From: Melioribacter sp051488665
GTDB taxonomy: Bacteria; Bacteroidota; Ignavibacteria; Ignavibacteriales; Melioribacteraceae
Reading direction: 5' to 3'
Length of the DNA stretch: 64,000 nucleotides
NCBI RefSeq assembly: GCF_051488665.1
Contig: NZ_JBPSEG010000003.1
Span: 124,001-188,000, forward strand
Positions 43,184 through 53,500 of this stretch are shown piece by piece (the stretch's first letter is position 1; each line of letters opens with the position of its first letter). A program made the position numbers and the translations under genes. The notes under the pieces are model-generated. The model was not told the DNA's origin. It saw nothing but the letters and a program-made list of their open reading frames with translations, and did no database searches.

Positions 43184-44740
43184 ATGAAAATCATTATCGA
43201 CGGCAAGTCCCTTACACTCCGGCAAATCGACTCTTTCCTTCATAATAATAGCAAAATAGAATTATCGAAAGACGCCGTTAAAAGAATAATACGATGCCGT
43301 AAGCTTATCGACGAATGGGTCGATAAAGGCGAAACAATTTACGGCGTTACAACCGGATTCGGCGGATTTTCGAGCGTTCGGGTCGACAAGAAAGATATCT
43401 CCAAACTTCAGGAAAATTTGATACTGAGCCATACGGCGGGAGTGGGCAGGCTCTTGCCTTCTTTCATCGTAAAACTGATGATGCTCTTGAGGATTAACGC
43501 TTTGGCTTCAGGTCATTCCGGAATTCGACCTGAGACCTTGCAATTGTTAGTCGATATGCTGAACAACAACATACTGCCGTTAATTCCGTCGCAGGGCTCT
43601 GTAGGTTCGAGCGGCGATCTTGCGCCGCTGGCTCATATGGTGCTTGCAATGCTCGGTAAAGGCAAAGTTGAAATTAACGATTCTCCTCTCGACGAAAGCA
43701 AATATCATAAGAAAGTTATGAACTCGGCTTCCGCGCTGAAAAAATTCGGATTAAAACCGGTTCGACTCAACGCAAAAGAAGGCTTGGCTTTGATCAACGG
43801 CACCCAAATGATGACAGCCTACGCCGCTTACATTGCGATTGAAGCCAACAAATTGGTAAAAATAGCCGATATAGCCGGAGCTCTTTCGAACGAAGCGTTA
43901 AGGGGAACCGATTCGGCATACGATCTGAGGATACACAAACTTCGACCTTACAAAGGACAAATTGATTCGGCGAGAAATTTAAAGAGATTGTTAAAGGGAA
44001 GTCAAATACGCGCCTCCCATAAATATAACGACCCGCGCGTTCAGGACGCTTATTCTTTAAGATGCATACCGCAAGTGCACGGCGCTTCACGCGACGCAAT
44101 TAATTATATATCGCGACAGATTGAAATCGAATTGAATTCCGTTACCGATAATCCTTTGATCTTTCCCGATAAAAAAGATTACATAAGCGGCGGCAATTTT
44201 CACGGTCAACCGGTGGCTTTGATAATGGATTTTATGGCAATAGCTTTAGCGGAGCTGGCAAGCATTTCCGAAAGACGCACCGACAGAATATTAAACGGCT
44301 CGTCCGAAAAATTGCCCAAATTTCTGGCGCATAAAGGAGGATTGAATTCCGGCTATATGATTGCTCAGTATACGTCAGCCGCATTGGTCTCCGAAAATAA
44401 AGTACTGGCTCATCCCGCAAGCGTCGACTCGATTCCGACTTCGGCTTATAAAGAAGACCATAATTCGATGGGCTCTGTTTCTTCGCGCAAATGCTACGAC
44501 GTGCTGCAGAATACAACGACGGCGCTTGCATTGGAATTGCTTACCGCCGCCCAGGCAATCGAATACCATAAACCCCTTAAATGCGGCATCGGTACGCAGG
44601 CTGCCTACGATACAATCAGAAAAGTCATTCCGCCGCTCAAAAACGACCGGCTTTTGAAAGCCGATATCGATAAGGCTGTCGGACTCGTTAAAGAAGGGAT
44701 TATCCTTAAAAACGTTGAGAAGAAAGTTAAACTCAGTTAA
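43184..44740 (+). CDS. hutH: Histidine ammonia-lyase
   Basis: Deaminates histidine to urocanate, the first step of histidine degradation. Conserved parts are YGVTTGFGGF (with the catalytic Tyr, residue about 53), NLILSHTAGVG carrying the SH pair typical of histidine rather than phenylalanine lyases, GSVGSSGDLAPLAHM, INGTQMM, QDAYSLRCIPQVHGA, NSVTDNP and EDHNSMG. The autocatalytic cofactor tripeptide here reads Ser-Ser-Gly instead of the usual Ala-Ser-Gly. No hutU, hutI or hutG gene is adjacent, and the gene follows hflX in an otherwise unrelated operon. Its last 8 bp overlap a convergent small membrane-protein gene. Confidence 0.9.
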   Translation: MKIIIDGKSLTLRQIDSFLHNNSKIELSKDAVKRIIRCRKLIDEWVDKGETIYGVTTGFGGFSSVRVDKKDISKLQENLILSHTAGVGRLLPSFIVKLMMLLRINALASGHSGIRPETLQLLVDMLNNNILPLIPSQGSVGSSGDLAPLAHMVLAMLGKGKVEINDSPLDESKYHKKVMNSASALKKFGLKPVRLNAKEGLALINGTQMMTAYAAYIAIEANKLVKIADIAGALSNEALRGTDSAYDLRIHKLRPYKGQIDSARNLKRLLKGSQIRASHKYNDPRVQDAYSLRCIPQVHGASRDAINYISRQIEIELNSVTDNPLIFPDKKDYISGGNFHGQPVALIMDFMAIALAELASISERRTDRILNGSSEKLPKFLAHKGGLNSGYMIAQYTSAALVSENKVLAHPASVDSIPTSAYKEDHNSMGSVSSRKCYDVLQNTTTALALELLTAAQAIEYHKPLKCGIGTQAAYDTIRKVIPPLKNDRLLKADIDKAVGLVKEGIILKNVEKKVKLS

Positions 44741-44897
44741 TTTTTTTCTTGTCGGCTTTTTTGTATACGCTTTCCCTGCCGAGGCGTTCTTTCCGGTCGA
44801 TCCATTTGTCGAGTTTAACTATCAGAAGTCCGAAAACAGTCAGTCCCGATATTATCAGAATCGTAACAAGTATAAAGATAATCGTATACAGACTCAT
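44733..44897 (-). CDS. Small single-TM membrane protein (54 aa)
   Basis: A short gene that is easy to miss. The ATG at 44897 overlaps the TGA of the upstream lipoprotein gene by one base (TGATG), a classic coupled arrangement. The product starts MSLYTIIFILVT and has one membrane helix (about 4-26). A strongly charged cytosolic tail follows (KLDKWIDRKERLG, then a Lys-rich end KKADKKKIN). I do not recognise a family. The 3' end overlaps the convergent hutH gene by 8 bp. Coding is supported by the coupling, the clean helix-plus-basic-tail layout and the lack of a competing gene. Confidence 0.68.
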   Translation of the reverse strand: MSLYTIIFILVTILIISGLTVFGLLIVKLDKWIDRKERLGRESVYKKADKKKIN

Positions 44898-45316
44898 CAG
44901 TCCCTCGAAATCGTAAAATCTTTTTCGATAGTCGCCGATTTTTGAGTGTTGTCGTCCTGAACATTCATAACAATCTTGTATTTCCCTTCGGCAAAAGTCG
45001 AATCGATCTGGAATTGCGATTCAACTTGCAGATATTCAATTTCTTCTTCGGAAGATTTATCCACAAGCCCTTCGTCGATATATTCTAATTTTTTATTGTC
45101 AGGCGTTATCAAATCAACCGTATAAGAGAGTCGCGCGATAAAAACGCCGTCTGATTTTTCCTGACCGAATCCTTCCGCAATGCATGTGGCGTTTATTTCC
45201 CATCCGCCGTCTATCAAATAAGCGAAAACTTCCGCATTGGTAAGTTTGAAATTTTCAGGCTCGTCGCAGGCGAATATAACGAGCGCAAGCAAAATCGGCA
45301 GCGATAGTTTTTTCAT
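44897..45316 (-). CDS. Hypothetical lipoprotein
   Basis: Unrecognised 139-aa protein. MKKLSLPILLALVIFAC is a lipoprotein signal with Cys17 as the lipidation site, followed by DEPENFKLTN. The mature region alternates short beta strands (about 25-135), suggesting an Ig-like or FxLYD-like sandwich, but no catalytic residue pattern is apparent. The ATG at 45316 gives the lipobox directly; an ATG 17 codons upstream would put extra charged residues before the signal. Translationally coupled to the 54-aa membrane protein that follows, which suggests they work together in the envelope. Confidence 0.7.
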   Translation of the reverse strand: MKKLSLPILLALVIFACDEPENFKLTNAEVFAYLIDGGWEINATCIAEGFGQEKSDGVFIARLSYTVDLITPDNKKLEYIDEGLVDKSSEEEIEYLQVESQFQIDSTFAEGKYKIVMNVQDDNTQKSATIEKDFTISRD

Positions 45317-45431
45317 AATTCTTCTTATAATTTCAAGCAATCTACTTAATCGCCCGACTAATTTCAACAGCGCCGAGGCTGTCTGGAAATTTATTGATAT
45401 ATTTTCTCTTTAAATAATCAGGACAATATTA

Positions 45432-46319
45432 TTGGATAACCGTCGCAGATTATTACCCGTATTCGAAGCTCTGTTCGTTACATTCCTGTGGTCAACATCA
45501 TACATTATAATTAAATGGGGATTGAAAGAAATACCGCCTCTTTTTTACGCAGGATTGAGATATTCGCTGGCATTCGTAATTTTTATTCCGTTTGTATTCA
45601 AAAAGAATCGGATAACCGAACTTAAAAGCTTGACCAGGAAGGATTTCAAAAAACTATTTCTTTTGGGATTTATTTTTTATTTCGCAACACAGGGAACGCA
45701 GTTTATCGGACTGTCTTTACTGCCTTCGGTTACGGTCAGCTTAATGTTGAACTTTACTCCTCTGGCGGTACTCGCTATGGGTATAATATTTTTGGACGAG
45801 AGACCCGGTAAAATCCAGATTGTCGGGATTGTAATATTTCTTGCCGGCACATTAATTTATTTTCTTCCTGTCGAGTTAAACAACGCGCAACTTGCAGGCA
45901 TGGGAGTTATGACATTGGGAGTTGCGGCAAATGCGGCGGCTGCAGTTTTGGGAAGAGAGATAAACCGCGGACATAAATTCACTCCTTTGACAATTACGTT
46001 CGTCAGTATGGGAACAGGTTCGTTTCTTCTTCTATTGACGGCAATAATTTTCGAAGGATTTCCTTCCATTGGTTTCGAAAGCTGGATTTATATTTTATGG
46101 CTGGCAGGAATAAATACCGCGCTGGCTTTTACACTCTGGAACAAAACATTACGCGAACTGACGGCGGTCGAATCGAGCATCATAAACAATACAATGTTGA
46201 TTCAGATCGCCGTTTTGTCGTTTCTATTTCTGGGCGAAAGTTTGAATGCAAAAGAAATTACAGGATTGATTATTGTGATCGTAGGAGCTGTTTTGGTTCA
46301 AAAGCGAAAAAGAAAATAA
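45432..46319 (+). CDS. EamA-family (DMT) transporter
   Basis: A ten-helix drug/metabolite-superfamily membrane transporter of 295 aa, probably exporting a metabolite. Two EamA repeats are visible: residues about 10-145 (VTFLWSTSYIIIKWGLKEIPP) and about 155-290 (GVMTLGVAANAAAAVLGREINRG, ALAFTLWNKTLREL). The first codon is TTG, supported by AGGA about nine bases upstream and by the lack of any ATG that would keep the first helix. The substrate is unknown. A strong hairpin terminator follows. Confidence 0.87.
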   Translation: MDNRRRLLPVFEALFVTFLWSTSYIIIKWGLKEIPPLFYAGLRYSLAFVIFIPFVFKKNRITELKSLTRKDFKKLFLLGFIFYFATQGTQFIGLSLLPSVTVSLMLNFTPLAVLAMGIIFLDERPGKIQIVGIVIFLAGTLIYFLPVELNNAQLAGMGVMTLGVAANAAAAVLGREINRGHKFTPLTITFVSMGTGSFLLLLTAIIFEGFPSIGFESWIYILWLAGINTALAFTLWNKTLRELTAVESSIINNTMLIQIAVLSFLFLGESLNAKEITGLIIVIVGAVLVQKRKRK

Positions 46320-46354
46320 AAAGGCCGCTCTCAATACCGAAGGAGCAGCCTTTT
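46319..46354. terminator. Bidirectional terminator between the EamA gene and serC
   Basis: The arms AAAAGGC-C-GCTC and GAGC-A-GCCTTTT pair across a 12-nt loop with a single mismatch. A-runs and T-runs on the two sides allow termination on both strands for these convergent genes. Confidence 0.82.
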
Positions 46355-46362
46355 GTTAACAA

Positions 46363-47448
46363 TTAATTGTTTTTCTTGAAATCTTCCATAAACTGAACAA
46401 GTTCTTCAACGCCTTTTTTCGGGAAGGCATTGTAGATTGAGGCTCTGATACCTCCTACGCTGCGATGGCCTTTGAGACCTTCGAAGCCTTTGCTTTTAGC
46501 TTCTTCGATAAATTTCTTTTCGAGTTCTTCGTTCGGAAGCCTGAACGTTACGTTCATCAAGGATCTGTCTTCTTTAACCACCGTGCCTTTATAATAACCG
46601 TCGCTCGAATCAATTGCGTCGTACAGTATCTGAGCTTTTTCCTTGTTGCGTTTGTACATTTCGTCCAGTCCGCCCATATTCAACAACCATTTAAATACCA
46701 ATCCCGCCATATAAACTCCGAAAGTAGGCGGAGTATTGTAGAGCGAATTGTTCTCAACGTGGACACGGTAATTCAGGTAAGTATGCAGATCGTCGGATGA
46801 TCTTTCCAGCAAATCCTTTCGAATAATAACCACGACTACGCCCGAGGGTCCGATATTTTTTTGAGCACCCGCATAAATTAATCCGTACTTATTTATATCG
46901 ATTTTTTTGTGAAGGATATCGGAAGAAGCGTCGCATACAAGCGGAACGCCTCCCGTTTCCGGTTCCGTTTTCCACTGCGTCCCATAGATGGTATTATTGG
47001 AAGTAAAGTGAACATACGAGGCGTCCGGGTCGAGTTTTAATTCGGATTGTTTAGGCAGTCTTGTGAAATTATCACTTTCGGTTGAGGCGGCTACGTTAAC
47101 CGTTCCTACTCGTTTGGCTTCTTTCATGGCTTTCTTTGCCCAGGAACCGGTAATAATATAATCGGCTTTGTTTTTCGGGGGCATCAAATTCAAAGGCACC
47201 ATCGAAAATTGCAGCGTTGCGCCGCCCTGAAGAAACAAGACCGCGTAGTTATCGTTGATATCGAGTAACTTTCTCAAGTCGGCTTCCGCTTCTTTGATTA
47301 CCTGATCAAAAATTTTTCCGCGGTGACTCATTTCCATAATACTCATACCGCTGCCTTTATAGGAATAGAGTTCCTTCTGAGCTTCGAGCAATACTTCTTC
47401 CGGTAAAACGGCAGGACCGGCGCTGAAATTATAAATTCTCTTTTCCAT
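46363..47448 (-). CDS. serC: Phosphoserine aminotransferase
   Basis: PLP enzyme of 361 aa for serine (and pyridoxine) biosynthesis, converting 3-phosphohydroxypyruvate plus glutamate to phosphoserine. It has the family start IYNFSAGPAVLPEEVL, the motif EMSHRGKIFD, FLQGGATLQFSMVPLNL, the PLP lysine in YAGAQKNIGPSGVVVV (near residue 198) and the C-terminal GHRSVGGIRASIYNA. It lies 37 bp after a DUF1015 gene, a pairing known from other bacteria. The serA gene is not in the window. Confidence 0.95.
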   Translation of the reverse strand: MEKRIYNFSAGPAVLPEEVLLEAQKELYSYKGSGMSIMEMSHRGKIFDQVIKEAEADLRKLLDINDNYAVLFLQGGATLQFSMVPLNLMPPKNKADYIITGSWAKKAMKEAKRVGTVNVAASTESDNFTRLPKQSELKLDPDASYVHFTSNNTIYGTQWKTEPETGGVPLVCDASSDILHKKIDINKYGLIYAGAQKNIGPSGVVVVIIRKDLLERSSDDLHTYLNYRVHVENNSLYNTPPTFGVYMAGLVFKWLLNMGGLDEMYKRNKEKAQILYDAIDSSDGYYKGTVVKEDRSLMNVTFRLPNEELEKKFIEEAKSKGFEGLKGHRSVGGIRASIYNAFPKKGVEELVQFMEDFKKNN

Positions 47449-47485
47449 ACTTCACTCCTTTATATTAATGTCAGTTAAAGTCGCA

Positions 47486-48718
47486 TTAAATAAGGTGAAC
47501 CAGCAATCCGTCTCTTAATTTCGGTTCGAACCAGGTCGATTTCGGGGGCATAATTTCGCCCGCGTCGGAAATGTTGATCAAATCGTCTATCGAAACCGGA
47601 TACAACGAAAACGCAACTTCGGCTTTGCCGGAATCGACAAGGCGAACAAGTTCTCCGGTTCCCCTGATGCCTCCGATAAAGTCAATGTTCGTGTCTGTAC
47701 GCGGGTCTTCTATGCCAAGTATAGGATGTAATAAGTAATTTTGAAGAATGCTTACATCGAGATTATCCCCGACAGTATTTCCAGGTTTTACATTTGTATT
47801 CGGCTTCAGGCTGTACCATTTTCCGGATATGTACATGCAAAAAGTTCTTTTCGACTGAGGCGCGGGATTATCGGTTTCTTCGACTTCAAAATTGACTTTT
47901 ACTTTTTCCAGAAATTCGTTTTCCGACATATTCAATTTATGAACGATTCTGTTGTAGGGCATTATCTTAAGCTGCTCCGCTGGAAAAAGAACTGCGAGGA
48001 AAAAGTTGTATTCTTCGTTTCCGGTGTGAGCGGGATTTTTTTCCATCATAGTTTTACGCGCTCTGGCGGCGCTTGCGGCTCTGTGATGACCGTCGGCTAT
48101 ATAAAGCGAATCGACTTTTTTCATTGCCTCGACAATTATATCGACGGAATCACCGGGCGCTTTCCAAACCGTATGCTGAACGCCGTCAGCCGCTTTGAAA
48201 TCATAAAGGGGTTTTTCCGATTCTATAATTTTATTTACGGTATCGTTAATAACGTCCACGCCTTTATAAGTCAAAAAGACGGGACCGGTTTGCGCTCCTG
48301 TCGTTACAATGTGATTCGTTCTGTCGTCTTCTTTTACTTTTCTCGTCTTCTCGTGTTTTTTGATAACATCCCGTTCATACTCGTCTACTGAAAAAGTTGC
48401 GGCCAGACCAACTTGAGAATTTCCTTCCCTAATCAATCGATATATATAAATATGCGGACTATCGTCTTGCATAAGAGGAGCTTCGTTTTTAAGACGTTCC
48501 AGATTTTCTTTTGCCTTGTTATAAACTTCGCTCGAATAAACGTCGATATTAGACGGCAGTTCGATTTCGGCGCGCGTTACTCTTAAAAAGCTCAACGGAT
48601 TTCCTTTGGCGAGTTCCGCCGCTTCTTCCCTGTTTACCACGTCGTACGGAACGCTTGCTACCAGATGGGCGACTTTTTCGTGCGGTCTTAGCGCTTTGAA
48701 CGGACGTATGAGAGCCAT
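47486..48718 (-). CDS. DUF1015-family protein
   Basis: A 410-aa conserved cytosolic protein with the family signature IRPFKALRP, SVPYDVVNREEA and the metal-like motif YIADGHHRAASAARAR near residue 205. It contains a ParB-like HRAA/HH pattern of unknown activity. Homologues are frequently next to serA/serC, and here it precedes serC by 37 bp, so it may act in serine metabolism or its control. Exact biochemistry is not established. Confidence 0.87.
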   Translation of the reverse strand: MALIRPFKALRPHEKVAHLVASVPYDVVNREEAAELAKGNPLSFLRVTRAEIELPSNIDVYSSEVYNKAKENLERLKNEAPLMQDDSPHIYIYRLIREGNSQVGLAATFSVDEYERDVIKKHEKTRKVKEDDRTNHIVTTGAQTGPVFLTYKGVDVINDTVNKIIESEKPLYDFKAADGVQHTVWKAPGDSVDIIVEAMKKVDSLYIADGHHRAASAARARKTMMEKNPAHTGNEEYNFFLAVLFPAEQLKIMPYNRIVHKLNMSENEFLEKVKVNFEVEETDNPAPQSKRTFCMYISGKWYSLKPNTNVKPGNTVGDNLDVSILQNYLLHPILGIEDPRTDTNIDFIGGIRGTGELVRLVDSGKAEVAFSLYPVSIDDLINISDAGEIMPPKSTWFEPKLRDGLLVHLI

Positions 48719-48807
48719 ATCTTCCCCTTTTTATAAATCGAAAAAATTAGTAAAAGAAAAATAGCATATAAATGTATTATTGTAAAACTTGACTCAGGCT
48801 AAATTTA

Positions 48808-49263
48808 TTATTCGTTATTCAGAGAAGCGCCTAATTTTTTAAGAAGTTCGCCCAGCTTTAATTGCTCTTCCTTAGTCAGGACGGACATAAGTCGCGTAAT
48901 ATGAAGAGCATGTTGAATGAATATCTCATCGAAAGTTTTCTTCCCTTTCGTAGTCAGACGCACGAGAATGGCTCTGCGGTCTTCCGAATCCCGCGTTCTT
49001 TCGATATATCCGAGTTTTTCCGCATTGTCCAGTACCACGGTCATATTACCGCCGGTAGCAAGAATTTTTTTACAAATATCGCTGACTTTCAAAGGTCCCA
49101 AATGTCCGAGCGCTTCAATAACTGCAAATTGAGCCGGTGTAAGTCCGTACTTTTTGATGTCCTCGTTTGCCAGGCGACTGAATGTTGAGTAAGCTCTGGC
49201 AAGTTTAATCCATGTATTCAACGCGAGTTCTGTTTTTTTGCCGTATTTATTGTCTTTTTTCAT
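48808..49263 (-). CDS. MarR-family transcriptional regulator
   Basis: A winged-helix DNA-binding regulator of about 151 aa. The helical dimer region is at both ends. The wHTH spans about 35-105: YGLTPAQFAVIEALG, the recognition-helix region GGNMTVVLDNAEKLGYIER, and the wing DSEDRRAILVRLTTKGKK. I prefer the ATG at 49263, with GGGTGA upstream; an ATG five codons earlier at 49278 is possible but its GGAG is only three bases away. It is divergent from the DUF2203 gene, so its operator may lie in the 49279-49399 gap. The ligand and targets are unknown. Confidence 0.9.
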   Translation of the reverse strand: MKKDNKYGKKTELALNTWIKLARAYSTFSRLANEDIKKYGLTPAQFAVIEALGHLGPLKVSDICKKILATGGNMTVVLDNAEKLGYIERTRDSEDRRAILVRLTTKGKKTFDEIFIQHALHITRLMSVLTKEEQLKLGELLKKLGASLNNE

Positions 49264-49399
49264 TCTGTTTTCACCCATTTACTCCGATAATATACAAAAC
49301 TTAAAATAATTTGTACGGTTTTTATTTTCTTTTATCCCAAATTTTATTAACATTAAAGAGACATTATTTGATTAAAGACTGTGCGAAAGGAAAAACCGG

Positions 49400-49777
49400 G
49401 TGGAAACACAAGTTAAATATTTTACAGTAGCGGAAGCCAACAGGACACTGCCGCTTGTTAAAAGGATAGTAAGAGATATAATCAACACGGCATACGAAAT
49501 AAGGTCAAAGTCGGATTTGCTGGGCGGGCATTATCAGGGCAATCCCGATATTCTTAAAATGAGTTCGCAGATAAACGGTTATATAAAAGAGCTCGAAGAA
49601 ATCGGATGCTTATATAAAGACTGGAATTTTCAGATCGGGCTGGTAGACTTTCCGGCGCTTATAAACAACAAGGAAGTTTATCTCTGCTGGCGAAGCGACG
49701 AAGAGGAAATTAAGTTTTATCACGAATTAACAAACGGGTATTCGGACAGAAAGCCGATACCGCCCGAATACCTCTGA
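49400..49777 (+). CDS. DUF2203-family protein
   Basis: A 125-aa conserved cytosolic protein of unknown function. Family features are FTVAEANRTLPLVKRIV at the start, ELEEIGCLYKDWNFQIGLVDFPAL in the middle and CWRSDEEEIKFYHELTNGYSDRKPIP at the end. The start codon is GTG with AAAGGA about nine bases upstream. Divergently transcribed from a MarR regulator, which may control it. Confidence 0.82.
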   Translation: METQVKYFTVAEANRTLPLVKRIVRDIINTAYEIRSKSDLLGGHYQGNPDILKMSSQINGYIKELEEIGCLYKDWNFQIGLVDFPALINNKEVYLCWRSDEEEIKFYHELTNGYSDRKPIPPEYL

Positions 49778-49782
49778 GCTTA

Positions 49783-50214
49783 TTATTTCTTTTCTTCTTC
49801 AATTCTATAAGAATGAGTAATTTCCACCGATTTTTGCAACATTGCCGTTACGCTGCAATAAGTTTTCTGCGACAATTCGATAGCTCTTTCGACGGCTTCT
49901 TTCGGTATGTCTTTTCCGTAGAAGACATATTCGAGATGAATTTTTGTAAATACCTGCGGGTGAGTTTCCTGAACTTCAGCCTGAATATTCATTTCGAAAG
50001 CGTCGAACTTTACTTTTTTCTTTTTCAAAATAACCGCCACGTCGCTGCCCGTACATCCGCCGAGCGCAATTAAAAGAAGTTCCTTGGGACGAATTGCCGC
50101 GTCGCTTCCTCCGAATTGCTCGGGTCCGTCCATCGTTACCCAATGATTCGAGTCCGTCTTGCCTAAAAACGTTACCCCCTCGATATGTTTAACTATTGCT
50201 GTTTTGGTTGCCAT
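49783..50214 (-). CDS. OsmC/Ohr-family peroxiredoxin-like protein
   Basis: A 143-aa protein of the OsmC family, thiol peroxidases that reduce organic hydroperoxides. Both expected cysteines are present: ALGGCTGSDV near residue 54 and KTYCSVTAML near 126. The RPKELLLIALGG helix is characteristic. It belongs to the YhfA-like OsmC branch rather than strict Ohr by length and motif wording. Probably a stand-alone gene. Confidence 0.88.
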   Translation of the reverse strand: MATKTAIVKHIEGVTFLGKTDSNHWVTMDGPEQFGGSDAAIRPKELLLIALGGCTGSDVAVILKKKKVKFDAFEMNIQAEVQETHPQVFTKIHLEYVFYGKDIPKEAVERAIELSQKTYCSVTAMLQKSVEITHSYRIEEEKK

Positions 50215-50277
50215 TGATTCCTCTTATTTTGTTCAATTATTTTCTATAAGGTAAGATGAACAATTATCAATTCGGTT

Positions 50278-50499
50278 TCACTTTCTGAAGAGATATAATA
50301 TCAAAGAAATAATTATGCTGATAATTATTGAAGTAGCCAGCGGAAAATAAATTGTATAATTTTTTCCTTTGAATGTAATATCGCCGGGTAATTTTCCGAG
50401 ATATGGGATTTTACCGAAGAAGATTAATAAAAGTCCGACAACAAGCAAAACAATTCCGCCGACGACAAGAATTTTTCCGAGAGTCTGAAATTCATTCAT
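50278..50499 (-). CDS. DUF2905-family small membrane protein
   Basis: A 73-aa inner-membrane protein with two helices (about 9-30 and 49-70) and the conserved hydrophilic centre GKIPYLGKLPGDITF. The function of the family is not known. It is preceded by GGGGGAG-type sequence and lies 42 bp after the giant aminotransferase/PEPC-like gene on the same strand, so it could belong to that operon. Confidence 0.85.
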   Translation of the reverse strand: MNEFQTLGKILVVGGIVLLVVGLLLIFFGKIPYLGKLPGDITFKGKNYTIYFPLATSIIISIIISLILYLFRK

Positions 50500-50541
50500 T
50501 TTATCTCCCCCTTGTCAAAATTTACGGAATCAAATTTAGGA

Positions 50542-53500
50542 TCAACCGTTTTCACCCGCAAGGCGCGCTATCTGCAGCAGATAGAATTTCAATTTATCCT
50601 GATCTTTCGGCGAGAGAGCCTGCTCTTCGATCTTAATAATTCTTTCGACTTCTTTCAGCGCTCGAATAATATTGATCGGCACTTCAACCATTTCCTGCGA
50701 AATCGCGGAAAGATATTCGACGGCAGCCGAAAGGAATTGTTGCATATTGTCGTCGAAAGGAGACCGGGCGAATTGAGGAGCGGCTTTCAATTTTTTGGGA
50801 GAAAAGAGATACTCTTTATAAGATGAACTCGACGAGATTGAATAGAGCGCAATGGCGAGTTCGACGAAACTTGCAACTCGTTGATAAACCGGTTCTTCCA
50901 GTAAATCCCATATTTTCCTGCGCCACATCCGGATTTCTTCCGGAATTTTCATTAAGTATTTTACTTCCTCAAGCCATCTCTCGTCTACATTTCCTTTAAT
51001 GTCTTTTAATATTTCTTCGACGTCCGTATTGAACAAATTCTTTTGCAGCAACACAGCCACATCCGGTCTGAGCGTCGGTAATAAATCGGGTATAAATTCA
51101 TCGCCTTCAAAGAACTCGGAGACTTCCAGCCCGTGTCTTCTGAGTAGTTCTTTCTGGAAATAGCTCAAATAATTGCGCATAGAATCGATATCTTCGCGTA
51201 GAGCGATCAACGCGGAATTGCCCGCGGGAAAAGCTTTTTCCATTTTGCCCAGATATTCCAAATCGACGTCGTGATATATTCTGAGCGTTTGAAGCATTTC
51301 ATAGACAGGCAGTTTTGGCAAAATCCGCTCGGTTATTAAGTAGACCGGTTCGCCTTCGGCAAATTCGCGTTGTGAAAAATTGTTGAGAGCGCGAAACAAT
51401 CCCGTAGTCAACTGATTAACGCCCAGAATCACGCTCTGCGACTGATTATGCGATATAGCCCGCAGAAGACTTCCGTATTTCGAGAACGGTATAGTGCCCG
51501 CAATTTTTTCCAGAATTTTCTGACCGGCGCCTTCGCCGACTCCCTGTCCGGGGCGCACTGTGGGACGATCGCGTAAAGGCGGAGTCGTCCTTCCGATAAA
51601 ATACGATATCAGATGAATTCCCACGACGTCTTCTTCTCTGCCGTATAATATCTGACGGAAATTCTCACGGTGCAGATTCAGAAATTCGTTGAATATTTCG
51701 TCTTTCTTCCCTACGGTAAGTCGTTCAAGTTCCTGCAGACCTCTTGTTTTGAACTGAAGTCTGGTTTCCGACAACGGCTCGCCGGCTCTTAGAATTTCTT
51801 TTTCGTTGAACTTTTGAGCTTCCATTACATGATAGAGAAGCTGCGCTCTTTGATAAGTTGTAATGTGTCTCAACTTTTCGGAAATGTTGCTTTGGAAAGT
51901 CCGCAGGTCGCCGCCCGCAAAAACGCCCAGGAGCGGCGTGGTTGCGTACTGAGCGCTTTTACGCGTCGATTCCGCCAGGTATTCTTTAAAACGGGATTGC
52001 GAAACGTAAGAATCAACGAAAAGTTCCTCTCCCGCAACTTCAGAATAATAACCGCCCTGGCGCTGCATCGGTTCGCCGCTGCCCATTTTCATCCGTACGC
52101 GCCCTATCAGATTGTGAGACGCCAGCCAGGTCATTAAATCGTATTTCGATTCCCTGTAAAGATTCATACCCATCGCCTGTCCGACCTGTTGACTCAAATC
52201 CGAACCGGCGACGAATATTTCGGTAATAATTTCATTAAAACGATCGGCGGTATCCTGATTTATTCTTCTGCTCTGGAAAGAATATTCCCAAATTTTGTCG
52301 AGGTAATTTTTTATGTTTTTTACCGAATCGAGGTCTTCGAACAACGGCACAAGCCATACTCCGGGTAAATCGAGATTATTGTTTTCCCTAAGGATTTCTT
52401 CGCGTTTCGATCTCATTTTCCTGTCGAGCGAAATCAACGCCTCCGGTTTCGTAGTCATGCTCACCTGAAGAGCCAGAACCATACCGGGATTTCCGTACTT
52501 AGCCGCAATTTCATTAATCTCATTAATATTATGCACGGTCGTATCGATTGCGAATTGATCCTGAGCCGTAATTAATTTTTGATGAATACGCGGAGTAACG
52601 ACGAATCTTCTCAATAAGTCTCTGTACATGATAGTTTCAAGAAGCAGCCGCTTGTCCGAAAGATTTTTCATAATTCCGGGGATATTCGCGCGTAATGTTT
52701 TGCGCAGTCTTTTATTCAAATCGAAATAATATTCGAGCGTATTTCTTCTTTTAATTCTCAGGTCGAGCATTTTTCTTTCGAGGCGGTCGTTATGATGCCA
52801 CAAACGCGTAAGCGGATCCTGAGCGATATGAAGTTTCATTCCGAGTTTTCTCAATTTGCCCGGCTGCAAATTAAACGGCAGAGTTCCGCGGTATCTCTTT
52901 TCGAGTTGATGAGTCAGTTGAGTTATCTGGTTCAAAAGCGCCGTAAATCGTTTGTTTCGTTGAGGCAGCTTTTCCAATTCACGAATAAGATATTCGTCGA
53001 GTATGAGTGAAGGATTGTTCTTTAACAGCAGCTCCAAAATTCTCGCCTGGCGGACAATATTCTCGATCAACACAAACGCAACCAGACTGTGCCCCTGACC
53101 GGAAGGACGATTGCTGCCGTCCCAGTCTCCCCAGAAGGAGAGAAATGTTTCGTATTTATTATCCGAATAAAGACCGATGAAATTTTCCGCCGAGATTATT
53201 GCATTCAAATCGAGTATCAATTCCTGAGGCTCCTCGCTCGAAACAATAGCCACGTTTAATCCCAGATATTCCCTTGCAAGCTCTTCTTTCAATCTTTCCA
53301 GATCGCCATCTGCAATCCGGTTTCCTCTGAGCAGGTTTTCGATTATTCTTTCGGCTATCAAATCCGTTTTGATAGAATACATTTGAGTGGGATGAACGGT
53401 TCTGTCGAACATTCTTGTCCGGAATGCGCTCTTACGCCTTTCGAGCGAATCTTTATAAAATTCGCGTTCCAGAATCGATTCGAATTTTTTCTGATTGTCC

